Shown in pieces: positions 11,415 through 23,400 of a stretch of 64,000 nucleotides of DNA (positions within the stretch are counted from its first letter, which is position 1; every line of letters begins with the position of its first letter). The notes under the pieces were generated by a model. That model did no database searches. It saw only the letters and a program-made list of their open reading frames with translations, and was not told where the DNA came from. A program made the position numbers and the translations under genes. This DNA comes from Nelumbo lutea (lineage: Eukaryota; Streptophyta; Magnoliopsida; Proteales; Nelumbonaceae): positions 13,326,499 through 13,390,498 of the forward strand of contig JAKGHH010000006.1 in assembly GCA_022828595.1 (NCBI GenBank), in the 5' to 3' direction.

Positions 11415-14400
11415 GTACTTTAGGACCCTATTCGCACTGGAGATTTTAAAACCCCAGAAGTCTCTTGAGTGTCGTTATACTGTTCTTCTCATTTTGTTAG
11501 AGATGTCCAAGTATGAACGTGGTTGAGCATTAGCTGAACTACGACTGGATCAGTATTTTAAATTTTGTACATCAGTTGCATCAAGCTTCAAAGATAGGGT
11601 CTTTGGTTGTGTGAAAATGCTTGTGCCTACGTCATTGCTTACAGGGTTTCTGTTGTTCATCCTATTGCTTTGTATAAGCGTTATAGGTAGTTGGGTAGTC
11701 GATCAAGTCATGGACATTGGCTTACGGCTTACCTGAAAGGATCTCTTGAGCATATTGTTTTATTTGCAAAGGGTCTCTGATCTTTGTGGACTTCCTTTGT
11801 TGCATATTTCCATACACATGTGGCCATGTGGGCCCATTTAAGAGAATTTCAATCACAAAGAACGGATCTTTTGAGCATGTTATTTCATTTGCAAATTTCC
11901 TCTTTTATTTTGAGTTGCAACCAGAGTTATAAAATGATATACTTTTGTGTACTTGGTTTGAGGTTCTCGTTTTCTGGTATTGTTTTTGAAGGTAAAAGTA
12001 AAACTTAAATGGGATTTTTTTTGATGAATGAGTTTGAATGGGATTTGCTCCAAATTGAAACATTTGGTTACCTAGACGTGGATGCATGTGCCAGTCCCAG
12101 GACACAAGGTTTTCACCATGCCTGTGCTAGTTAGCCCAGAAAGCTAGTGTTGTGCCAATGTTGGGGGTAAATTCTTGGATATTATCTCTACCATCTTCGT
12201 TCACCAAAGCTCACACCACAAATTTACCAAAACACAGTAAGAGAAGTTTTAGCTCAAAAAAACTCCTGTTCTTTCATGATGACATTAGTTGTAAGATAGT
12301 TATTAATTGACTGAATCAACATCACCTTCAGTAGTGCTGCTGCACTTCATTGGGAATCAGCAGTAGGCTATTTCTTGGACTTTCCTCATCCCTGATTGAA
12401 GAATGCTTTTGGGGAATTAAGGGATAATCAATTTGTTCTATTACTCCCTTCTTTTTATTCAAAGTATACCCAATAGTGCAATTACAGTAATTCCCTCTTT
12501 TATTATGTTTCAATCTCTTATAATAGTAGCTAGTCCCAATGCCTTTCACAATACTCCCCCTCAATCTGGTGCATATATGCAAGACATGCCTAGCTTGTTA
12601 ATAATAATGGACAACTGAGACTTTTTTCTGTTTTCTTTGTTTTTGATTAGTGAAGAATTGCATTATATAACTTGGGATGTACAAAGTTAATGCCTGCCTT
12701 GTCCAGTACCTTACTGTGCGAGGACTGTGATACATGTTTTGTTAATTAATGAGACACTAAAAAAAATGAAACACTTTACCTTTCTCCCAAAAAGCTAGGG
12801 AGAGGGCCCCTCACCCACTGTACAAAATAGGGTATTTTTTTGTGCAAAAAATCCTGTTATCAGGTTCCATGAATAAGCTGGTGCCTGTGATTCGTGAAGT
12901 GATCTGTGATCCATGTTGGCTTATTCAAAAAACTTCAGGCACTCCATCCACCTAATAATCTGCCATTCAATCTTCTTAATCAGAGCCTTCTCTGGTAGAA
13001 ATTTGGACTCACAAATGTGTGAGTTTCTTTCTTTCCATAAAGCCCAACAAATGGCCAAAGGGATAGTGTTCCACAAAGATTTACCTCTCTCGGACAGCCC
13101 TCCCTGCTTCCTGGCCGAATATAAGATTTGTAAATCTGATGGGGTAACCCTGTGGACGTCAAAAAGTCTCACAAAATGTATCCACACATTGGCCAGGGTT
13201 ATCTCCCACTCCCTACAGATGAGCTAATCTATGGTGAGTTATCTGCTCCATGATTGCAGACCACACAAAAAATCAAATTTTAGAGGGGAAATGGGTTTTC
13301 CATATCCATTGCCACTGAACAGAGCTTTCAGATGTAGCAAGATTAGCAGATAAGATATCTGGCCTTCTGCCCTTCCAAAACAATGGAATCCCCCAAAGTA
13401 TGCTGCATGTAATCCAATGATAAACTAGCCAACATCTCCTCCAATGTCTCAATTTCCCAATCATTGTGGTTACGTTTGAAGTCTGAAATGTGGTGACAAT
13501 ACAATCTGAAATCCCAAAATTTCATAATTCTCCTTCACAGAATTCACACAGTGGCCTGTTCCCACATCAAACATCATCCCTGAAATGGATATAATCACTC
13601 AGACTAGGTCTGAAGCCAGCATGGATCCTAATTCTTGCTTTCCAAGGGATGCATCCATAAGGTTGAGAAGGGTTTAGAGTATCCCAATCCATAGCAGACC
13701 TACCAAACTTCCCTGTAATTGCCCCCTCAACAACTGACCCTACTGACAACCAAATCTCCACTACCATTTAGGCAGCTATGCCCTATTCATGGTCTGAAGC
13801 TTCCTAAATCCTGTCCCACCCTGGACTTTTGGCTCACATACACTTTTCATAACAGCATTAGTTAGGGCCAGTGTTTTAAATTCCAACCGGAGGTCAACCT
13901 GGTTTTCTATCTAGTGTTGGTTATCTGCCTTTGGATGGGAATATCTTATATATTCGGTTCTACAGTTTGTAAAATGAAAGAGAGAAAGAGAGACCAACCA
14001 AGAAGGGATTATTGCTACCATTGCCACCTCGTGTTGCTGTTAACTTTCGTTCATTTGTCCACTTCACAGGTAGATCCCTTCCTTCTTCTTCTCTCTCTCT
14101 CTCTCTATTCCATTGGCGTGATTGGATCTCTCCCCTTGTCACCCTCGCTGACTTTCACCATCTCTCCCATGCCATTGGTCAACTAAATATCTCTCTCTCT
14201 CTCTCTCTCTCCTCCAATGCTGTTGGCTAGATTTAATGTTTTAAATGTTGCATTTAGGGCACAAAGGTAAGGTTGTTTGTGGTGGTCAGATCCAAGGTTC
14301 AAAATATCGTTATGTATTGGCCCGTATTGGTCGATACGTATCGTATCGGGGCCTTCCCGACACACCCCTACAGGGGGTGTATCAGGTCAGGCCATGGTTC

Positions 14401-17400
14401 AGAGGGTAGCCGGGACTTAAACCAACCCCTCTGAACTGGTTTTGAAAAAGAAAAATAAAACATAAAAGAAGCATCGATACACTGACGTATCGACCTGTAT
14501 TGATATTTAGAACCTTGGTCAGATCTGATGTTTACAGTGTCGATGTCGATGGAAATGTTGGTCGTTCAAATACAGGAAACATGTTGGAAATGTTGGAAAC
14601 ACCATATGGAAATATTTGTAAAACAGTAAAAATTATAGACATGGTGGAAACATTGCGAAATATGGACTTCTCATATTTCGAATGAAAATTATAGACACAG
14701 CCCAAGCATGTATCTGTGGGAAGTCCAACTCCTTTTGTCACTGGGGCATATCAACTTTTCATAAGAACTTGAGGATGAGTTCTTTTGACAGGGGGGAGGA
14801 TGATGCCGGAGCTAAAGAGTCAAAAATGGAATTTTATGTATTTCTGTATTTTGGATAGTAGGGGTATTATTATTATTTTGCAATTTTCTGTGGGATTTAA
14901 GGATGGGGTTTAATTTGTCTTGTTATAGTTTGTTTATGTTAAAACTTTGAAGTCATTGAATAAGTAGGATCTATAGTAATAATTGAGTCTTTTTTGAATT
15001 GAAATAGGATATGACAGTTTAGTTTGAGTTTTGTTTAATATGAAATCTAACAGTTAAACTCCTAGGATTATTATGAGTTTAGTCTATAAATATGTATGAA
15101 CATTTAACACAAAAATCAATGAAATTTATTGACTTTTCTTAAGCTTATGCTAGTTATGGTGAGTGATTCCAGGTATTATCTCTCTTCTTTTTCTTTATAT
15201 TTTTTGATCAATCTTCTTTTTCTTTATTTCCTAGATGGCTTGATCTGTGGGCATGTCTATGAGGTTCATTCACACATGGGTTCATGTGTACATGGATTTT
15301 CTAAGCTAGCAAATCACAAATAAATGTGGAGAGGATTCTAGGGCTCCATATATGGCTAAAATATTACCAAGATGGAGACATCATTGATTCATGTTGATGT
15401 AAGAAAGGTGGGAAAGATGGAAGAGAGGATGAGAGTGTTGAAAACAAGTTTAGTAGGGATGTTTGTGGGTTTTTTTTTTATCAATAACTCTGAAAAATTT
15501 CATTAATTAAGATGCTTTAATATACAACAAGAAGTTACAAAGAAATCAGCATAGAAGCTGACCCAAGACAGAATTACAAATGTGCTCAAAGCAATCTGTT
15601 CTTTGAACCCCTTGCTTTGCTAAGCTATCAGTCAAGCTGTTGGCCGATCTCCTAACCCAACCCACCTAAATAGACATATTTCTTGACATCCATTTGAACC
15701 ATCTGAAATCATTCTTCAGCTGCCAGGTCACTCCTCCTTTTTGCAACCATTTTATCACAGTTTTTGAGACTCCCTCGATGATCAGTCTATTAATCCCCAG
15801 CTCTTTGGCCTTTTCAACCCCATATACTGCAGCTAGAAACTCTGCCCTAGCTACATCACCCTCCTCCACAGGACCGGAGAACAAAGCAATAATGGAACCA
15901 TTTTCATTTCTAACCCCCCAATACCTGAAGGGCCTGGGTTACCCACACAACTCCCATTGAAATTCAGCTTCATCCAACCCTCTGTTGGAGGGGACCAGGT
16001 CTCACAAACCTGTTGCCTCATAGTTGATGAAGCAGCAATAAGTCCCAAAACCCTGAAGAAGTCTTCAACTTTAAAATCTGAGAACTGCTTTAAACTTTTT
16101 ACCCAATGTGCCACCCTCAATGTTATTTTTTCCACTAGAGCCTCCTTGCATTTTTCCTTACTTTCAAATATTCTATCATTTCTTTCCTTCCAAATGGTCC
16201 AAAGTATTGCTTCTCTAGTGCACCTCTAGAGAATCCTTCCCCTCCTTGTCTTACCACTACAATCATTAGGGTTGAATAAACCTTCCAACCAGTCAGGAGA
16301 ATACCACCTGCACCCAAAAAGGGAAGTATACCAATTCCAAATAAAGCTGACAAAAGGGCATGATAAAAAAAAGGTGGATAGCAGTCTCACCATTCAACTT
16401 ACACAGGACACACTAGTTAGGGGACAAGCACCAATTTGGCCTTTTCCTTTGAAGTACATCAAAGGTATTAATACAACCATGAAAGACTTCCCAACAAAAA
16501 ACATTAATTTTAGGGGGAATAGGATGGCACCAAATTTCTTTGAGTGGAAATTAAAGAGAAGACTGTGTGGCAACCATCGAATGAAGAAAGGATTTACAAA
16601 AAAAAGATCCATCAGAATTAGGACCCCAAATTATAGAATCTGGCCCACCTTCCCCCAAGAAAACTGAATTCAACAATCCTAACAACTTAGAGACTACAAG
16701 TAGTTCAGACTCTCTAAGATTCCTAATAAAACCAAGGTTCCAATTCAATCCTGGAAGATGAGAATGATGGTTTAGGAAATCAGAAATAGGCTTACCCTTG
16801 AACCTAGACAGATCACAAAGAGAAGGAAATTTCTCTCCTAAAAGAGAATCACCAATCCACAAATCCTCCCAATCTCAATGATAGAAATCAAGTTTTCCCT
16901 TCTACCATGAGCTAGAGAGTGAAAGAACTTAGTATTTCCATCTCCATCCGTCAACCACTTACACCTTGATTTCTATCTCCAAGAAATCTCTTATTTTCTC
17001 TCCTCCAATTCCACCTTCAAATTCCACCTTCCTGTTCTTTCCTCCAAGTTACACTCTCTTCTGGCTTCCTTTTCATCTAGTTCCTCTATTCTCTCTGCAA
17101 TTCTGTCCTTTGTTTTTTCAGTCTCCCAAATTCCTCCTTATTCTATTCTTTGATCCTTTCTTTCAGTCTCTTAAGCTTGTTTATAAATCTCACCCCCTTC
17201 TTCCTAGGGGTCACTTTCCGCCCACCAAATTTTTATTTTTTTCTTGAAAGCTTGATCTTCCAGCCACATATTTTCAAACTGAAAAGGTATAGGGCCCCCA
17301 AGAAAGGTCTCTGGACTTAAGGTCAAAGGTTAATGATCAAAGGTTACTCAAGGGAGAGCTTTTAGGACCTAATTTCCCCACAAATATTCCTAGTCAACTG

Positions 17401-20400
17401 AGTTAAAAAGCTATCCGGTTTGGAACAGATTGGTATTTCCTAAAAAATTGGTCAGGGATGCTTGCAATAGGTGGGTTCCTTAAGCTCTAAGGAATCAATC
17501 AACTCATTGAACTTCCTTATACCAGTAGTTATGGTTTGATTTGGGTTATTTGTCTCATTTTTGTATCTTATTACATTGAAATCACCACCCAAACATCAAG
17601 GTCCCTCCCATAAGCCCTTGATTGATGCTAATTCTTCCTAAAACAATCTTCTGTCTCTATATGAGTAGGTCCATACACATTTGTTAAAATTCATCCCCTT
17701 CCATCTCCCACTTTTTTTAACTTTTCTTTTGAGACCGAGTATTGTCGAATCAGCTTCTCCATACTCTCCACTTTCTCGTTTCTCCAAATTGTCAGGCTTC
17801 CCCTTGATGCACCCCAAGATGGGGCGTAGAACCAGCTCAAACTTCCAATGCCTTAATACTTCTTATCCACCTTCTATCTGCTTCAGAGGGCTTTGTTTCT
17901 TGTAACATTAGAATGTTCGGTCGCTCTTTCGTTAAAACGTTTCTAATAATCCTCTGTTTTTTTGAATTTCCTAAACCCCTTATATTCCAGCAAAGGATCT
18001 TCATTTCAGCTTTCAGTTCAACCAATTTTATACCACCCCTAAAAATCCCCTTTTTTTTCTCCCTCTTGCAATTTCCAACCTTATCATAATGATAGTCCAC
18101 ATACTAATTTCTCCACTCCATTCACCTTCTTCTTCCTCTTTTTATTACCAACTATTTGCTTCCTGCTTTAAACTTTCAGCTTAGAATTCGAAGGGTGAAG
18201 GATGGAGGGGAATGTGTAGTGTGAGGAAGGGTAGGTAAAGAGGCGAGTGAAAAAAGGGAGGGAGGCAAAAAAGGTTGGGATGTAGAAGGTGGTGGATTGA
18301 CAGATAAGTGAAGTGGAGTCCACATTAAGAAGGGAAAACCTACAGGCGTTTTCTGGTTAGGGGTTGCAAAAAGCAGGGGTATAGTTGGAAAAAGAAAAAT
18401 AAAAATGGGAAAGCTGAGGAGATTGAAGAAATCAAAGGAAGACTGGGTTTGGGTGGTAACAAGGTTTGAGGGGAAAGATGTTGATGGTGCTGAGAACAGG
18501 GAGAGGAGCCAAGAAGGTTGTATGGGATAGCAGTTCAAACCAAGAAAGCTTAGAGAGGCGAGAGTGGCAAATCAAGGATCAACAAGGAAGAGAGCAGGAA
18601 GACTTGAAGAAGGTGGGAGTGTGTCCAGTGATGATATAGGTGGACCAAACCCAACAAGCAGGGTGTCTCCTAGTCTTTTAGAGACTGGAATGGTGGAGGA
18701 GATGGGAACAGTAGAGAAAGCGGGAGAAGAGACTTTACATGAAAAGGAGATCAATGGTGACTTCCACAATTATGAGGTAAATACAATCATTCCACTCACC
18801 TCTGACACATTCTGAGTCGAGAAAAGAAGTAGAGGAGAGAAGGAAGGGAATAGGGGTAGAAGAGGAGAGGAGAAGCGGGGGTAAGAGAAAGTGGTAGTCT
18901 GGGATGGAAGGGGGTGGCTCACAAAGCAGGGTGTATTATAGGAGGCTGTTGGGGTCTTTTGTGGGAACAATTGGGGTGAAGGGGGAGGATTGGGAGAAGG
19001 CAAAGAGATAGAGGAAGGGGAAAATGAGCATGGGAAATAGGTAGGAGGAAGGGGGGAGAGTGTTCAAGATAGTATAAAAGCAATTCAGAATGGGGAAGTG
19101 GAGAGTGCTAAGTTGGTGGAAAAGGAGGTAATAATAGGAAAATCCCTCAAATTTTCTTCTGGGTGGCTTTGTGAGGATTGCTTTTGAACAATTTGAAAAC
19201 AAAAGAGAAGAGAAAAAAATAAAAAAAAGAAAGGTCAGAGGAGGACAAAGGTTGGGATGAAGAAGGGGGAGAAAATGAGTGTAAGGAACTGTATCTCCTT
19301 TGCAGTATGTTGGACAATATGGAACAAAAGGAATAGAAGGCTGTTTGAAAACAACATATTAGCTTCAGTGGAAAGCTTGTAATAGATTAGGCTTTTGTTC
19401 TTCCAGAATTTGAGAAAGTTAACAGATCTGATCTGACAGAAAGTTTTTGGGATGTCCTTGAACTGCAAGCATGTAATGTAGATCTTTTCATTTTGACTAG
19501 TTATATTGGTGTGTCATCTTGACACCCGTTTAGATTGTAATGCTTTCTCGTTTATTTTTAATGAAAATTTTACTCTTTATTCTTCAAAAAAAAAAAAAAA
19601 AAAAAGAAAAGAAGCCATAACAGCCATCAACGGCCATAAATTTCTGATCTAAGAAGACCATTGAACATTCTCTAAGGACTGGAATTGAGCTTGTCCTACA
19701 TCACCTCATGGACTCGTATCCTTATTTGAAGATTTTTTATAGTACTGAATTTTCTTTTTACTCCATTTCTTGGGATTAATTTTCTTTCTTTGATTTGGCA
19801 GGCAGTTCTGCACTGGTGAATATAGGTAGGTGGATTCTCTCATTTCAATGAACTCAAAAGGTGATGACATTTTGGAACTGGGTTATTCATTTAATGTTTG
19901 TAAGCACTCTTCAAGTATTATTGAAGGTAACCTGGCAGTTGAGTATATGTGTTAACATAAGTAATAGTTGCATTTGGCAATATATTTTTCCTAGAACTAA
20001 CAATTTCAGCTCTAAATTTCTGTGTTTTAACTGAGATCTCAGCCTGGTGAGATTGGTTAAACCCTAGGTAGGAGAGCTTCAGAAATTTGGCAAGGGGATA
20101 CAATTTCCTTTTCATTTTATTTTTTTGATCAATAAGGTGGTAAAATTCTCCCAAGAATAAAACTTTCGAGTTTTTCCCAAAATATTTGCTGTCTTGCAGT
20201 TTTTTGTTTAGCCAATTTGTGTTGCAGTCCTTTTCATTTTATTTCTATCAGTAAATTGAACACTGATTCATGCCAGTACTAATAATAAAAAAAAAACAAT
20301 GATTCATGCCAGTTCTTCATGAATTTGCCAAATTGGTGGTCAGTGGTAAAGGTGATCATGGGTATCTATGTAAGATCATGATTCATGAGGTGCATCTGTG

Positions 20401-23400
20401 AGGTATGGGTCTAGTGCAGATGACGTCGTTAAGCAAGATCATGATTCATGAGGTGCATCTGTGAGGTATGGCCATGGTACTCAGTTGTGAAGCATGCTCG
20501 TGAGGCGAGCAAGGCACACGGGTAGGATGAGGTTGTTGTGCTGTGACGGGGAGAAACCAAAATCAAGCACTGTTGCAACAATCTTGTGATGTGGGACGTG
20601 TTGAGGGGATGCGGCCGGAGGCTGTAACATAGTGCACCATCACGGAGTCCCGTGATGAGACCTATGAGGACAACGAGCATATTTATGGGAAACAACTGCA
20701 CTGGGAACTCGACGTTACTGTCCTAATATCTCATTGCACTACTGTTACTCATGCAGTGGCTACTTATGTAGCCTCGCTATTGTGTCATTCATCATAGTGT
20801 TGAAAGGATTGATTTGAGCCCAAAAAAATCGAATCTTGCTGGGTTTTGCAGGTGCAAAATTAAATCTTTTGTCAGCCCAAGAATAGAGAATTTGAAATTC
20901 TCATGGAGAAACAATTTTCTCATAGGATCAATCTAGGGTTAGATGACCAAATTTGATGTCCAGATTAATGTTGGAATCATGCTTGATGCGGATTCCACAA
21001 TTGCAGCTCCCAAAGTGGTAGCTCACGCCCAAGACCCAATCTAGTCTTCTATTGCGAATTGATGTGCACTCAAATGACTTTGAATGCAGCTGTTAATAAC
21101 TTGAATGTACTGTGCTTTTGCGGGAAAAACTCAGAGAGAAAATACTCCCCTAAGCCTTGGTCAAACTAGAGTTTGGAGGTTGAAGAATGAGAGATTGTGT
21201 CTTTTTTTTGATCAAAAACAGAATTTTGTTAGAATTATAATAAAACAATTACAAGAATAGGAGAGGTACACTCTCATAACTCTCCACATAAGAATTTTGC
21301 TATTACAATTGAGTCCAAAACAATTGATTCCTTCCCATCCCTTGTTTTGCTAATACATTAGCAAACCCATTTGCAATTCTTTAACCCAACTGAATTTCAC
21401 ATGCATATTTTGTGTCAGCCACTTGAATCTCTTCTTTTCATTATTAAAAACCCAAAATCCTTGTTCTTCCTTTTGCAACCACACCACTACTAGCTTTAAA
21501 TCGCCTTTTATGATCAACTTTCTTACATTCAGGTCCTTTGCCTTTTGCAATCCCTCCATGACATCCATAACTTCATCCCTTAATGAATTGCCTACTCCAA
21601 TTGGGCCTGAAAGTAGACCAACAATTCTGCCTTCACTATCTCTAATCACCCCTCCAATACCAGAGGGACCCGGATTACTTGCACTGTTTCCATCGAACTT
21701 TAACTTGATGTAGGTAGTCATTGGTGGATACCAAATAGGGCTTGTATTGGACTTATGGTAATCAGAACTAGCCACTTCCTTACAATTTCTCATAATATCA
21801 TCTATTGAGCAAGCAACAAACATCTTCATAGATTTTACCCAATGTATAACTCTCACCATGGTTGTTTCAATGAGTGTTGAAAGCATTTTTTTAATCCAAA
21901 TAATATTTAAATAAATTAGAACGTGGGTTGTCTAGTCTGCTAGCCAAATCATTAAAACTATAAAAAAGTATCCCGTACAGGAGTTCCCTCTCTTTGAGTG
22001 GGGAGTTCCCTCTCTTTAAGTGAGGAGTTCCCTCTCTTTAAGTGGGAGGGACAGGTGTCCTTCCTAGGAGGAGGTAGTTACATAACTACCCCATTCCCTA
22101 TTTAAGCTCCTTAAGGGGAAATCTAGACACACAGAGAGACTCTTCAGAGAAAAATTTCACAAGAGGTTCTTAAGAAAAGCAAAGCTAAGGAGAGAAGAAA
22201 AGAGAAGTGCTCAAAGGAAGGCAGGGAAGGAAAAGTCTCACTAATACAGGTAGAAAAAATAAAGTCCTCTCTGTGAATACTTCCTATATATGTCTTCTGC
22301 TTTGTATCCTTACTCTCTCTTTTATTTTCACTTTTGAGAAAGGAAATAGAGTGAAATAAACCATCTACAACCAGGTGCCTCTACTTGGTTGATTATGGAC
22401 CCTCTTTCAAGACAAAGTTAGGGATTAAACCATCTATAGTCTAATTCTCGAAGACTGATTATGGTTCTCCTCAAATGTAAATGAAGAGTAGAAGGGAATA
22501 AACCATCTATAACCAGGTGCCTCTATTTGGTTGATTGTAGTCCCTCTTTCAAGACAAAGTTAGGGATTAAACCATCTACAGTCTAATTCTTGAAGGCTGA
22601 CTATGGTTCCTTTCAAATGAAAATGAAGAGCAGAGGGATGGAAATCGTCTACAATCAAATATTCAGTTTGATTGACTATGGTTCCCTTCTGTATGGAAAT
22701 CGTCTACCAACAGACAACTTCTCTAGTTCTTTCCTTGCCTGAAAACAGTCTTGCATTCCTTTTTTCCCAAATGGTCCAACTTACTTCTGCCCTCACACAT
22801 TTCCATAGCACTCTTCCCCTTTCCTTTGCCACCTCAAAAAAATAGAAGCACAAACTTTGCACTTTCGTCGGATGAGGCCACCTACACTGAAACAAAGAGA
22901 AAAACCATTCCCAAATAAAAGTTACAAAGAGGCAAGTGATTAATAAGTGAAAGCAAGTCTCCATTGGCCTTACACATAGCACACCAATGGGGGGCATAAA
23001 CACCAATTAGTTCTTTTCTTTGGAGTAAATCGCATGTATTGATTCTTTTTAGAAAGACTTCCCTACAAAATCCTCCAACTCTTGGAGGGATGGGATTGCC
23101 CCACACCTTGTTAAGTGGAAAAGGTGATCCCAAAAAATCAAAAGGTTGAGTAAGAGCCTTGAAAAAGGAAGCATAGGAATAGACACTAGAAGATGAAAGG
23201 GTCCCTCTCCTCCCTTCTTAAACCCAAAACCCAATCAAAGACAATTCTTGAATTTGAAGAAATCAAGAAAGAAGACATGTTTAGTTTTATATCTTGAAAG
23301 GGAAAAGACAAACGAAAATTTATCTTTCAAGGAGAGATTATCCACCCAAACGTGTTCCCAAAATTTTATAAGATTGCCAAAACAAAGGTTATAGTTAACA

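Noticed and set aside
11415..11526. Extension of exon 1 through its donor as a short cyclophilin protein
   Set aside because: The GT donor and the downstream microexon fit the family exactly. The read-through residues after AENFR do not resemble any cyclophilin.
12921..13227. 104-codon + strand frame
   Set aside because: It is the antisense of a LINE zf-RVT remnant whose - strand frame carries recognisable motifs.
18176..18538. 120-codon Pro/Ser/Leu-rich frame on the - strand
   Set aside because: It is the complement of a purine-rich + strand stretch, low in complexity, with no recognisable domain.
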